This document shows, piece after piece, positions 1 through 8,142 of a DNA stretch of 64,000 bases. The translations under genes were made by a program, and so were the position numbers. Under the pieces are notes generated by a model, which was not told where the DNA came from, made no database searches, and saw only the letters and a list, made by a program, of their open reading frames with translations. The DNA comes from Paenibacillus sp. Soil766 (GTDB lineage: Bacteria; Bacillota; Bacilli; Paenibacillales; NBRC-103111): assembly GCF_001428105.1 (NCBI RefSeq), contig NZ_LMSJ01000023.1:126147-190146 (forward strand), in the 5' to 3' direction. How positions within the stretch are numbered: the stretch's first letter is position 1; the number at the start of each line of letters is the position of its first letter.

Positions 1-348
1 AATCAATTCGTACCACAGCGGGATCAGATCCTGCGTTAATATCGAATCAAACCCAATCCCTGCGCCGATAACCCCAATAATCGCTGCGTTGAATAGTTCT
101 CCTCGTTTGGCAACCTTCGCTGTGAAGTAGCTACCTAGAAACGTCCAGAACAAGCCAACGACCAGAAATAATAGTAAAAGACCTGCATTTGAATAAATCG
201 CATTTACATCTTGATCTTCCATCGGGCTGTTAGCAAAATATAGACTACCAATCACCCCTGACGATAACATCGTCCCGATATTATCAATCGCTATTCCTAG
301 CACAACGGCTAGAAAATGAAATTTTCGTACACTTTTTTGTTCCGACAT
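1..348 (-). CDS. Integral membrane protein, 3' part outside window
   Basis: Only the first 116 codons are present; the gene runs off the left edge. It starts at ATG 346-348 (MSEQKSVRKFHFLAVVLG) with a GGAGAG ribosome binding site about 12 nt upstream. Three hydrophobic stretches are visible, roughly residues 11-40, 54-75 and 86-103, and the N-terminus is short and basic, so a multi-pass membrane protein is clear. No family motif was recognised and no function is proposed. Confidence 0.75.
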   Translation of the reverse strand, partial: MSEQKSVRKFHFLAVVLGIAIDNIGTMLSSGVIGSLYFANSPMEDQDVNAIYSNAGLLLLFLVVGLFWTFLGSYFTAKVAKRGELFNAAIIGVIGAGIGFDSILTQDLIPLWYELI

Positions 349-446
349 AGACTCTTCTTCTCTCCTGCTCACATCTGACTATTAACCTAACCATAATACC
401 ATGTGACATCGCTAGTAGCTAGTTCAGATCGAACTATAACCCTGTA

Positions 447-1547
447 CTATGCCTGTACCCACCAATTCGCTTGCGGATAGGACTGCACTTCGGAGCCCTT
501 AATAATTATGGTTTGTCCGATAGGTGGAGTGATCATTTTAACTCCTTTGGCCGCAGCAGCCTTCGCGGCGCGTGACACAGGATCATTCCAAGCATGTATG
601 GCCAATGTGAAGGCACCCCAATGGATCGGCAGCATAACCTTCCCTCTCACGTCCAAATGTGCTTGAACGGTTTCTTCCGGCATTAAGTGAATATCCGCCC
701 AACGCTCATCATATTGCCCACATTCCATCAATGTCAGATCGAAAGGACCATATTTATCACCAATTTGCTTAAAATGAGGTGTATACCCACTGTCCCCGCT
801 AAAGAATATACTTGAACTCTTTCCTTTGATCACCCAGGAACACCATAAGGTCGCCCCACGATCATTCGTACTGCGTCCAGAGAAATGATTGGCAGGCGTA
901 CAAGCCAGTTCCAGCCCTTCGAACGCCATTTCCTCCCACCAATCATGCTCCTCAATTGTGGCTGCTGGAACTCCCCAGCGGATTAAATGAGCACTTACAC
1001 CTAGTGGGACAATAAACCGTTTCACTTTATGTTTAATTTTCATAATCGAGCCATAATCCAAATGATCGTAATGATCATGTGATAAAATGACGGCATCAAT
1101 CTGCGGGAGTTCTGCAATCTCAAATGGAATTCCGCCGCTGTATCTGTTTTTCCCCACCCATGGAAATGGCGAAGGCGTTCTTCCAAACATCGGATCAAGG
1201 AGCAAGACTTTCCCATCGATTGTTAGCAAGCTAGCCGAGTGCCCGAACCATGTAACAGTTGTATCGCCATTCACACTAAACTGTGGTTTCTCCATCGGCA
1301 AAAGGGACTTGGGACGCCGGTGAGGGCTGCCTTTGATCATATCACGCAAGATCCCGAGCGTTGTGCTGAAGCTCATATTCATCATTGCTGGGACTGGATT
1401 CTCGAACTTGTTGTGCGCATATTGTGGAGACTGTCCAAACCTCAATATTTCAGACTCAGATGGTCTACGGCCGAATACCGGATACAATTTCATAAAAAGA
1501 ACATACGCGCCAATCAAAATCACAATGATCACTACGGTCAATAACAT
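447..1547 (-). CDS. Metallo-beta-lactamase-fold hydrolase, UlaG/NAPE-PLD-like, membrane-anchored
   Basis: The HSHDHYDHLDY-type motif (HxHxDH near residues 157-162) is the zinc-binding signature of the metallo-beta-lactamase fold. The long insertion with DWWEE, FSGDSGYTPHF and PIHWGAF is typical of the UlaG/NAPE-PLD-like branch, which acts on lactones or phosphodiesters; the substrate here is unknown. Residues 1-20 form one hydrophobic helix, so it is probably membrane anchored with the catalytic domain following. An ATG at 1562 is possible, but GGAGG lies eight bases before the ATG at 1545-1547 and makes that the better start. It is monocistronic as far as can be seen. Confidence 0.85.
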   Translation of the reverse strand: MLLTVVIIVILIGAYVLFMKLYPVFGRRPSESEILRFGQSPQYAHNKFENPVPAMMNMSFSTTLGILRDMIKGSPHRRPKSLLPMEKPQFSVNGDTTVTWFGHSASLLTIDGKVLLLDPMFGRTPSPFPWVGKNRYSGGIPFEIAELPQIDAVILSHDHYDHLDYGSIMKIKHKVKRFIVPLGVSAHLIRWGVPAATIEEHDWWEEMAFEGLELACTPANHFSGRSTNDRGATLWCSWVIKGKSSSIFFSGDSGYTPHFKQIGDKYGPFDLTLMECGQYDERWADIHLMPEETVQAHLDVRGKVMLPIHWGAFTLAIHAWNDPVSRAAKAAAAKGVKMITPPIGQTIIIKGSEVQSYPQANWWVQA

Positions 1548-1721
1548 TCTCGCTGCCTCCATACTTCTAATTCCGCTTACACCTTTCTCCTGTTACAAAG
1601 AATAAGCTATGGTGTAATAACGTACCAACGTATCCCTTGGTTCCAAGTTTTCAGTCCCCCCTCTAACTCCAAATTTATTTCAGAGGACAGGGACATTAGC
1701 ACAATCAGTCGTTTCGCCCAA

Positions 1722-1748
1722 ACATTCCTCAGAAATAGTCATAAGCTA
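1722..1748 (+). promoter_or_regulatory. Sigma-K-like promoter of the YjcZ-type gene
   Basis: AC at 1722-1723, a 16-base spacer and CATAAGCTA at 1740-1748 match the sigma-K consensus (AC, 16-17 bases, CATANNNTA) at every defined position. It ends about 43 bp before the ATG at 1791. Late mother-cell expression would suit a YjcZ-type peptide. This is a consensus match only. Confidence 0.55.
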
Positions 1749-1790
1749 TCTCGAAACACAAACCAAATATCCCATTGGAGGTTGATTCGA

Positions 1791-1886
1791 ATGAGTTGTG
1801 GAACTGGCGGATATGGTACTTCTGCAGCAGCTGTTTTGGTACTTTTCATCTTATTGGTTATTATCACTAGCGCATTTGTTTGGTAA
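1791..1886 (+). CDS. YjcZ-family sporulation peptide, 31 aa
   Basis: A 31-residue protein beginning MSCGTGGYGTSAAAVLVLF: a short Cys/Gly/Tyr-rich head followed by one hydrophobic helix ending ITSAFVW. This is the layout of the YjcZ/YczM family of tiny spore-associated membrane peptides of Bacillus and Paenibacillus; their biochemical role is not settled. TTGGAGG is well placed before the ATG, a sigma-K-like promoter lies upstream and an intrinsic terminator follows 20 bp after the stop, so it is a complete single-gene unit despite its size. Confidence 0.85.
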   Translation: MSCGTGGYGTSAAAVLVLFILLVIITSAFVW

Positions 1887-1906
1887 TTCAAAACTAATAC
1901 AGAAGG

Positions 1907-1934
1907 ACTACCTAGATTGTCTAGGTAGTTTTTC
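1907..1934 (+). terminator. Intrinsic terminator of the YjcZ-type gene
   Basis: A 9-bp perfect stem (ACTACCTAG 1907-1915 with CTAGGTAGT 1921-1929), a 5-base loop and a T run on the plus strand, just after the small ORF. Confidence 0.85.
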
Positions 1935-1973
1935 TGCTTCCCATCTCATTCATGCAACTTCAAAAATGAAATT

Positions 1974-2000
1974 AAAAAGAACGCTCTGACTCGAGCGTCC
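1974..2000 (-). terminator. Intrinsic terminator of spo0A
   Basis: On the minus strand GGACGCTC and GAGCGTTC form an 8-bp stem (one G-U) around a 6-base loop, followed by TTTTTAAT. It lies 36 bp after the spo0A stop. Confidence 0.8.
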
Positions 2001-2035
2001 TTGATCTGATATTTATTATAAAGCTCCTAACTGTC

Positions 2036-2833
2036 TCAGGAAACCTTGTGCTCGATTCTGAGCTTGTCGGCAACCATCGCGATGAACTCGGAGTTGGTAG
2101 GCTTAGATTTCGAGATATTAATCGTATATCCGAAAATGAAGGAAATACTGTCGATGTTGCCGCGCGTCCAAGCGACTTCAATCGCATGACGGATGGCACG
2201 TTCGACGCGGCTCGGTGTCGTTTTGTATTTTTCAGCAATAGCTGGATAAAGTGTTTTGGTGATAGCGCCTAGAATTTCAATATTGTTATACACCATCGTA
2301 ATGGCTTCACGTAAATATTGATAGCCTTTAATATGCGCAGGCACGCCAATTTCATGAATAATGCTCGTAATATTGGCATCCAAATTCTTACCTTTAGGCA
2401 TATGTACGACATTCGCACGAGGTGTTGATGACGTTGTAGTTGTTGTAGAAGAGTTACCTGCAAGTTGACGAATACGATTCGTAAGGGTTTCCATATCAAA
2501 TGGTTTTAATATGTAATATGAAGCGCCAAGCTGTACGGCTTTTTGTGTAATATTTTCTTGACCGAACGCCGTTAGCATAATGATTTTGGGCTGAGAAGGA
2601 AGATTCATCTCTCGCATTTTCTCCAGAACACCTAGTCCATCCAGATGAGGCATAATAATATCTAAAATGAGAACATCGGGCAGCTCACGTTGTTGCTCCA
2701 AAAATCGAAGAACCTCGTTACCATTGTACGCAACGCCCATAATTTCCATATCCTCTTGTTCACCAATGAACTCTGACAATAGATGGGTGAATTCTCGGTT
2801 ATCGTCTGCAAGTAATACCTGAATTTTTTGCAA
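2036..2833 (-). CDS. spo0A: Stage 0 sporulation response regulator Spo0A
   Basis: Master regulator of entry into sporulation, phosphorylated through the phosphorelay; it binds 0A boxes as activator or repressor. The receiver domain (about residues 3-120) carries the acidic pocket at D10/D11 and the phosphoacceptor Asp58 in [12 protein letters not shown]. The C-terminal effector domain contains [17 protein letters not shown] and ends in the helix region seen in all Spo0A proteins. Length 265 aa is standard. The start is TTG 2831-2833 behind AAAGGAGGAA. It lies directly downstream of spoIVB, as in B. subtilis, and has its own control region and terminator. Confidence 0.97.
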   Translation of the reverse strand: MQKIQVLLADDNREFTHLLSEFIGEQEDMEIMGVAYNGNEVLRFLEQQRELPDVLILDIIMPHLDGLGVLEKMREMNLPSQPKIIMLTAFGQENITQKAVQLGASYYILKPFDMETLTNRIRQLAGNSSTTTTTSSTPRANVVHMPKGKNLDANITSIIHEIGVPAHIKGYQYLREAITMVYNNIEILGAITKTLYPAIAEKYKTTPSRVERAIRHAIEVAWTRGNIDSISFIFGYTINISKSKPTNSEFIAMVADKLRIEHKVS

Positions 2834-2890
2834 CTGAATTTCCTCCTTTAGCTACTAAAACAAGTTGGTATTTTTCTCTCTTAAGTAAAG

Positions 2891-2917
2891 GTATTCGACA
2901 GCTCTTTTTAAAATCCT
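2891..2917 (-). promoter_or_regulatory. Sigma-H-type promoter of spo0A
   Basis: Minus strand AGGATTT (2911-2917), 13 bases, then CGAATAC (2891-2897), close to the sigma-H consensus (AGGAWWT, 12-14 bases, RGAATWW). It corresponds to the sporulation promoter Ps of B. subtilis spo0A. The -10 overlaps one 0A box. Confidence 0.65.
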
Positions 2918-3002
2918 TCTGTCGAATATTATTTTTCTTTTCTTTTGTTTGAGTTTCTTATATAATATAATATTTATCTTCTATTTCCAACATTTTTCGA
3001 CA
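2894..3002. promoter_or_regulatory. Three 0A boxes upstream of spo0A
   Basis: The Spo0A core site TGTCGAA occurs three times in 109 bp: at 2894-2900 and 2996-3002 (minus strand) and at 2920-2926 (plus strand). One lies over the sigma-H -10, one just upstream of the sigma-H -35 and one upstream of the sigma-A-like promoter, the arrangement expected for autoregulation and promoter switching. Confidence 0.65.
2962..2990 (-). promoter_or_regulatory. Sigma-A-type (vegetative) promoter of spo0A
   Basis: Minus strand TTGGAA (2985-2990), a 17-base spacer and TATTAT (2962-2967). It lies upstream of the sigma-H-type promoter, as Pv does in B. subtilis. The surrounding AT-rich sequence leaves alternative -10 alignments. 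Confidence 0.5.
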
Positions 3003-3042
3003 TGAAGTCACTAAACTCGCTATTCTTCCGTAAGATAAGGTT

Positions 3043-3089
3043 GAAAAAAAATAAAGAACTAAAGGCTATTAACTCACCTTTAGTTCTTT
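3043..3089 (-). terminator. Strong terminator overlapping the spoIVB stop
   Basis: A 13-bp perfect stem (AAAGAACTAAAGG with its complement, 3053-3065 and 3077-3089) followed by ATTTTTTTT on the minus strand. The upstream arm lies within the last codons of spoIVB, so it should separate spoIVB from spo0A transcription. Confidence 0.9.
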
Positions 3090-4409
3090 GTCCATGTTCC
3101 CTGATGTTGGCCGAAGGATAATTCCGGAGTCCTGCAGCATCCATTCGATAAAGCAGCCATAGCCACTCGTTGGATCATTCACGAATACGTGTGTGACTGC
3201 ACCAATTAATTTACCATTTTGAACAATTGGAGAGCCGCTCATACCCTGCACAATGCCACCCGTTTTATCCAATAAACGCGGATCCGTAATTTTGATTACC
3301 ATACCTTTCGTACCCGGTACGTCTTGTTTGGATACATGAACAACTTGGATGTCAAACTTTTCTACCTTTTGACCTTCCAACACCGTGTAGATTTGGGCTG
3401 GCCCTTCTTTCACTTCTTCTGCGAAAGCAACGGGAATCGCTTCTTTGTCTAAGCTGTGATCAGGAGCCCCATACATTTTCCCAAAAATCCCGAAAGCCGT
3501 ATTACGCTCAATATTACCAATCACCTTACTGTCTTTGTAGAGCGTAGCATGCTTTTCACCAGGATCTCCATTATGGCTTTTGGAAATTGACGTCACATTC
3601 GAATACACAATGTCACCATCGCCCACAATAATGGGTGTCTGGGTATCCATATCCGTTATGACATGTCCTAGTGCCCCGTAGACACCTTGATCTGGTGCAT
3701 AGAAGGTTAAAGTCCCCACACCTGCCGCTGAATCGCGAATGTACAGACCTAAGCGGTAAGACTTATCAACGACGTCATACACGGGCTGAAGTTTCACAAC
3801 AATTTCTTGATTATTTCTTAAAATTTGCAGAACAAGAGGATTTTTGCCCTCACCTGATTTGGCCACTAGCTCTGCGACCTTACTAACATCCTTAGAATCC
3901 TTGCCATTAATTTTGGTAATTAAATCGCCAACTTGGATTTTCGCTTCTTCTCCAGGCGAAACTTTTTGTTCAGAGGCAACCGTCACCAGATGGTGACCTA
4001 CAACCAATATACCGGCAGATTTAATTTTTACACCGATCGTCTGGCCCCCTGGGATTACTTTTAAATCAGGCACGACATTCACTTTGACAGTCTTGATAGG
4101 AATAGCTCCAAACAGCTTGAGCTTCATTTCCGTTTGCCCAGAATGGTCGGATTGCAGAGAGATAGGTTCGTTCAAATTAACTTGAAATGAGTGCTTGGCG
4201 TTGCCGTTAACCTTCACAATATCCGTATCCTTGACCGTGACCTGGGCACTGACCGGCATCGTTAATTGAAGCTGCTTCCCTTGGCCGCTAAACAAGCGGA
4301 GTTCTTGTGGAAAGGAGGCGAAGCTCTGAAAAGGCGGGGACATACTGACCAAGCAAACGAAGAAGACGAGCAAGAGTCCGAACAATCTTTTTCTTTTGTT
4401 GGATTGCAC
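3069..4409 (-). CDS. spoIVB: SpoIVB serine peptidase
   Basis: Forespore-secreted signalling protease that triggers pro-sigma-K processing in the mother cell. An N-terminal hydrophobic segment (signal/anchor) is followed by a PDZ domain around residues 115-200 (AKIQVGDLITKING) and an S55 peptidase domain whose GMSGSPIVQNGKLIGAV motif contains the catalytic serine. GTG codons at 4416-4418 and 4407-4409 are both possible; AAGGAG is only one base from the first and ten from the second, so the second is used here. It sits between recN and spo0A as in B. subtilis. A forespore sigma-G promoter is expected but was not convincingly found. Confidence 0.93.
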   Translation of the reverse strand: MQSNKRKRLFGLLLVFFVCLVSMSPPFQSFASFPQELRLFSGQGKQLQLTMPVSAQVTVKDTDIVKVNGNAKHSFQVNLNEPISLQSDHSGQTEMKLKLFGAIPIKTVKVNVVPDLKVIPGGQTIGVKIKSAGILVVGHHLVTVASEQKVSPGEEAKIQVGDLITKINGKDSKDVSKVAELVAKSGEGKNPLVLQILRNNQEIVVKLQPVYDVVDKSYRLGLYIRDSAAGVGTLTFYAPDQGVYGALGHVITDMDTQTPIIVGDGDIVYSNVTSISKSHNGDPGEKHATLYKDSKVIGNIERNTAFGIFGKMYGAPDHSLDKEAIPVAFAEEVKEGPAQIYTVLEGQKVEKFDIQVVHVSKQDVPGTKGMVIKITDPRLLDKTGGIVQGMSGSPIVQNGKLIGAVTHVFVNDPTSGYGCFIEWMLQDSGIILRPTSGNMDKELKVS

Positions 4410-4527
4410 TATCAACACGCTCCTTCAAAATTCCTTGAGCCCTGACGAATAACCTCGTCAATTGCGTACCTATAAGTTAACCCCAGTCCCCTTCTTTTAT
4501 AACAGTAAATGATGACTATCTATACTT

Positions 4528-6255
4528 TCATACCCTTGCTTTCTTATTTTTTGCCATGGTAAGCATTTCACCAGCATGATGAAGCGTTGTTTCTGTTACT
4601 TCTACACCGCCAAGCATCCTCGCAAGCTCTTCAATTCGGCCAGCATCTGGCATATCTTGAACACGCGTGAACGTCCGTTCATGGTCCACTTCTTTCCGAA
4701 TATAGAAATGAACATCTGCAAAGCTTGCAACCTGCGGTAAATGAGTAATGGAGAAGACCTGACAACTTTGCGAAAGAACAGACATTTTCTCCGCAATCGC
4801 TTGTGCTGCTCGTCCGCTAACCCCCGTATCAACCTCATCAAATACAAGCACTGGAATCTGGTCAATTCGTGCAAAAATAGCTTTCATTGCGAGCATAATA
4901 CGGGAGAGCTCTCCTCCTGAAGCAATTTTACTTAATCCACGCAGAGGTTCCCCTGGGTTAGGTGCCATGAGGAACTCAACCTGGTCAATCCCTTGCCTGG
5001 AGAAGCGAACCTTGTTACCATCCACCTCTACGCCGCGGTCATCGATAATATGAGCGATCTGAACTCGGAACTGTGTCCGTTCCATTTGAAGATCACGTAA
5101 TTCATGCTCAATCTGGGCAGAGAGATCACTCGCAATACCTTTACGCAGATTTGACAGGTCTAGCGCATGCACACCAACTTGCTTCTCAGCAAGTACCAGC
5201 TTTTCTTCTAATTTACGAATAATTTCATCTTTATTTTCAATCGTATCGACTTCATTCTTGATCTTTTCTAAATAGGTAAGAATCTCTTTAATATTCTCCC
5301 CATATTTTCGTCGAAGAGACGTGATTGTATCTAATCTTTGTTCGATATAATCCAAACGAGACGAATTGAATTCAATACTGTCGCGATAATCTCTAATTTG
5401 GTAGGCTGCATCTTCTAATTGATAAAAAGCCGATTGCGCCTGCTCTAGAATTGGAGTCAAATTCGTTGGATCCAATTGAACGATATCCTGAAGACGGGAT
5501 ACTGCCTTGCCAGCAGCATCTAGCCCACGATTCGTGGCATAGAGAAAATCATAAGCTTCAGACGAACTTTGATAAAGCTTCTCCGCATTAGCTAACTTGC
5601 GCTTCTCCTCTGCTAAGGTCTCATCTTCGCCTAATTTCAGCTTTGCTGATGAAATCTCTTCAATCTGGAACCGATACAGGTCTAACATTTGCAGTGCCTG
5701 TTTGCTCGTTTCTTGCAGATCGTTCAGCTCCTTTTGGAGCTTCATGTATTGATCATAGCTAGCTTGGTAAGCCGTCTTCGCTGTCTCAATCTCAGCATCC
5801 CCGAACAAATCCAAGGAATGAATATGCTCGTCCACATGTAGCAGGGATTGATGTTCATGTTGACCATGAATATTAACGAGCCACTCCCCGGTCTTGCGCA
5901 ACATCGTCATATTCACAAGTTGTCCATTAATCCGACTAGAACTTTTGCCTGTCGCCGTAATCTCACGACGTATAATAAGATGCTCGGAAGCATTTGATTC
6001 AATCCCCAACTCTGTAAGCGTATGCCAAACCGGATGAGCAGCAGGCAAGTCAAACATGGCTTCAATCTCTGCTTTATCAGCACCATAACGAACTAATTCC
6101 GATGAACCTCTACCGCCGACAATCAGTGTTAATGCATCTATGATGATCGATTTCCCAGCGCCAGTTTCCCCTGTAAGGACGTGAAAACCCGCTTTAAACC
6201 GAATATGTACATGTTCAATAACAGCTAAATTCCGAATTGAAAGCTCTGTAAGCAT
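4528..6255 (-). CDS. recN: DNA repair protein RecN
   Basis: SMC-like ATPase acting early at double-strand breaks. The N-terminal Walker A is GETGAGKS (near residue 30); long coiled-coil segments fill the middle; the ABC signature SGGELSRIMLA and Walker B VLVFDEVDTG lie near the C-terminus. At 575 aa it is full length. ATG 6253-6255 follows CAGGAGG. It starts 15 bp after the argR stop, so the two are probably co-transcribed, the order found in B. subtilis. Confidence 0.96.
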   Translation of the reverse strand: MLTELSIRNLAVIEHVHIRFKAGFHVLTGETGAGKSIIIDALTLIVGGRGSSELVRYGADKAEIEAMFDLPAAHPVWHTLTELGIESNASEHLIIRREITATGKSSSRINGQLVNMTMLRKTGEWLVNIHGQHEHQSLLHVDEHIHSLDLFGDAEIETAKTAYQASYDQYMKLQKELNDLQETSKQALQMLDLYRFQIEEISSAKLKLGEDETLAEEKRKLANAEKLYQSSSEAYDFLYATNRGLDAAGKAVSRLQDIVQLDPTNLTPILEQAQSAFYQLEDAAYQIRDYRDSIEFNSSRLDYIEQRLDTITSLRRKYGENIKEILTYLEKIKNEVDTIENKDEIIRKLEEKLVLAEKQVGVHALDLSNLRKGIASDLSAQIEHELRDLQMERTQFRVQIAHIIDDRGVEVDGNKVRFSRQGIDQVEFLMAPNPGEPLRGLSKIASGGELSRIMLAMKAIFARIDQIPVLVFDEVDTGVSGRAAQAIAEKMSVLSQSCQVFSITHLPQVASFADVHFYIRKEVDHERTFTRVQDMPDAGRIEELARMLGGVEVTETTLHHAGEMLTMAKNKKARV

Positions 6256-6270
6256 GAACGCCTCCTGATT

Positions 6271-6720
6271 TTATGATAATAAGGACATGACTTCATTTAC
6301 AAAAGTAACACTGTTCTCTTTCCCGCGGCAAATAACAAGAATTGTATCGTCTCCACAGATCGTTCCCATGACGCCATTCCACTCCAAATTATCAACTAAA
6401 GCACAAATCGTATTCGCTGTGCCTGGCAAACATTTCATCACAACCAAGTTGTCCGTATAATCAATGGAGACAAAATGGTCACTTAAAGCCCGCCGAAGCC
6501 GCTGCATGGGATTAAATCGTTGATCTGCCGGCATGGAATATTTATATCTGCCATCATCAAGCGGAACTTTAATAAGATGGAGTTCCTTAATATCTCTCGA
6601 AACGGTCGCTTGTGTGACATGAAATCCTGCCGCGCGCAGCGCCTCAACCAACTCATCTTGCGTTTCAATCTCATGATTAGTAATAATTTCTCTAATTTTT
6701 ACATGCCTTTGACCTTTCAT
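6271..6720 (-). CDS. argR: Arginine repressor ArgR/AhrC
   Basis: Hexameric arginine-responsive regulator that represses arginine synthesis and activates its breakdown. The winged-helix N-terminus (residues 1-70) includes [12 protein letters not shown]; the C-terminal oligomerisation and arginine-binding part includes [11 protein letters not shown] and [14 protein letters not shown]. Its 149-aa length and the start [12 protein letters not shown] match B. subtilis AhrC. Two bases separate its ATG from the preceding stop, indicating an operon with the upstream membrane protein and recN. Confidence 0.95.
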   Translation of the reverse strand: MKGQRHVKIREIITNHEIETQDELVEALRAAGFHVTQATVSRDIKELHLIKVPLDDGRYKYSMPADQRFNPMQRLRRALSDHFVSIDYTDNLVVMKCLPGTANTICALVDNLEWNGVMGTICGDDTILVICRGKENSVTFVNEVMSLLS

Positions 6721-6722
6721 CC

Positions 6723-7175
6723 TTACACCTCTATGTGGAAAGTGATTTTTTTGATTTTGCTAATGGCCATCTCAACGTAAAGGATACCCTGTGCCTCAGG
6801 ATAAATGAGGGTATAGGGCAGCAGCATGTCACGCACAGCGCTCCCTGTCATCTCCAGTGGTTTACGATCTCTCGCCACCTTCACAAGATAAACATCATCT
6901 TCCTTTTGCACAAAATAATCAATAAATAAGCGGCTTTCCAGCTGATCTCTCTCGCCTACGGACATGGTAATCGGGATTTTGGTCTTACCAGCAAGCACTT
7001 CGAAGCCAGCAGCTTCAAGCAGCTCAACAACATCATCCTCAGGAATATTCGCATGCCTTGGAATACGTCCTCTTCTGCGACTTGAACCCGTTGACCATTT
7101 CTGAAATCGCCAAAAGACGAAACCAACAACTACGATCCCAATTAACAAAATGACTCTTACATCGCCTTGTTCCAT
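6723..7175 (-). CDS. Membrane-anchored protein of unknown function between tlyA and argR
   Basis: A 150-residue protein: one transmembrane helix (about residues 6-24), a basic Arg/Ser-rich linker ([11 protein letters not shown]), then an alpha/beta domain. The domain order (a helix with LEAAGFEVL, a strand with RLFIDYFV, a strand with VYLVKVAR, a final helix and strand) recalls restriction-endonuclease-like folds, but a complete D-(D/E)xK set is not evident, so this is only a suggestion. GAGGTG before the ATG at 7173-7175 favours this start over a GTG at 7184. It ends two bases before argR. Confidence 0.85.
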   Translation of the reverse strand: MEQGDVRVILLIGIVVVGFVFWRFQKWSTGSSRRRGRIPRHANIPEDDVVELLEAAGFEVLAGKTKIPITMSVGERDQLESRLFIDYFVQKEDDVYLVKVARDRKPLEMTGSAVRDMLLPYTLIYPEAQGILYVEMAISKIKKITFHIEV

Positions 7176-7233
7176 GTCCTTCACCTCGCCATAGTATTCG
7201 CGAATTCGGAAGGGAAATCCTTTCTCTTAAGTG

Positions 7234-7280
7234 AAAAAACCCATCTCAGGGCCGCAAAAGGCGTTCTCAAAGATGAGTTT
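7234..7280 (-). terminator. Terminator after tlyA
   Basis: Minus strand: AACTCATCT pairs with AGATGGGTT around a GC-containing inner loop, followed by TTTTTTC. It overlaps the tlyA stop codon. Confidence 0.65.
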
Positions 7281-8109
7281 ATTTTCCATGTAATTTCTGA
7301 GACTCTTTCACCGTCTCGGCAATAAGGGCTTTAATCGTAGCTGGCGCTGCAAGTGACTCTTCCGTCTCGTTACTCGACCAGTATGCAAGAAATTCAATGT
7401 TCCCTTCTCCACCAGTGATTGGGGAATAAGTCAGTCTTTTCAAGCGTAAGCCGAGCTCCTCAGCAAAGGAAAGAACCGTTGTAAGTACATCAATATGCAC
7501 ATCCGTATCTCGGACGACGCCAGATTTCCCTACCTTCTCTCGACCTGCTTCGAATTGCGGCTTAATCAAAGCGACAACATGCCCCTGATCCCCTAAGATT
7601 TCCTTAAGTGGTGGCAAGATGATACGCAGCGAAATGAATGAAACATCAATACTTGCAAAAGTCGGTCTCGGACCGATCAGATCTTCCAATTTCGTGTAAC
7701 GGAAATTCGTTCGCTCCATGACATGAACCCGCTCATCATTGCGCAGCGACCAATCCAATTGATTGTAGCCCACATCAACAGCGTAGACAGACGCCGCGCC
7801 ATTTTGCAGTGCACAATCTGTGAATCCGCCCGTGGAAGCTCCAATATCCAGCATGACCGCACCGTTTAAGTCGATGTTGAAATGCTTTAACGCCTTCTCC
7901 AGCTTTAATCCGCCACGACTCACGTAAGGATGCAGCGCACCCTTTACTTTCAGCACGGCTTTCCGACTGATCTTCATTCCCGCTTTATCAGCTGGCTCTT
8001 CATCCGCAAAAACAAGGCCTGCCATAATGGCGGCCTTTGCCTTTTCTCTGCTTTCAAAATATCCTTGCTCCAGTAACAATAAGTCTAATCGTTCTTTATC
8101 CGAGGACAT
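7279..8109 (-). CDS. TlyA-family rRNA methyltransferase
   Basis: An S4-like RNA-binding domain (residues 1-60, RLDLLLLEQGYFESREKAK) is joined to an FtsJ-like SAM methyltransferase domain with MLDIGASTGGFTDCAL. Family members 2'-O-methylate ribosomal RNA; they were earlier named hemolysins. A TTG at 8133 would add eight residues but would place the AGGAG site inside the gene; ATG 8107-8109 gives MSSDKERLDLLL, aligning with B. subtilis YqxC. It follows dxs by 33 bp and is probably in the same transcript. Confidence 0.93.
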   Translation of the reverse strand: MSSDKERLDLLLLEQGYFESREKAKAAIMAGLVFADEEPADKAGMKISRKAVLKVKGALHPYVSRGGLKLEKALKHFNIDLNGAVMLDIGASTGGFTDCALQNGAASVYAVDVGYNQLDWSLRNDERVHVMERTNFRYTKLEDLIGPRPTFASIDVSFISLRIILPPLKEILGDQGHVVALIKPQFEAGREKVGKSGVVRDTDVHIDVLTTVLSFAEELGLRLKRLTYSPITGGEGNIEFLAYWSSNETEESLAAPATIKALIAETVKESQKLHGK

Positions 8110-8142
8110 ATATAATGTGTTACTCCTATTCAAAATCGGTTA

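Noticed and set aside
4419-4527. Sigma-G promoter for spoIVB
   Set aside because: GTATA and GTATG candidates for the -35 have no acceptable CATNHTA -10 at the correct distance.
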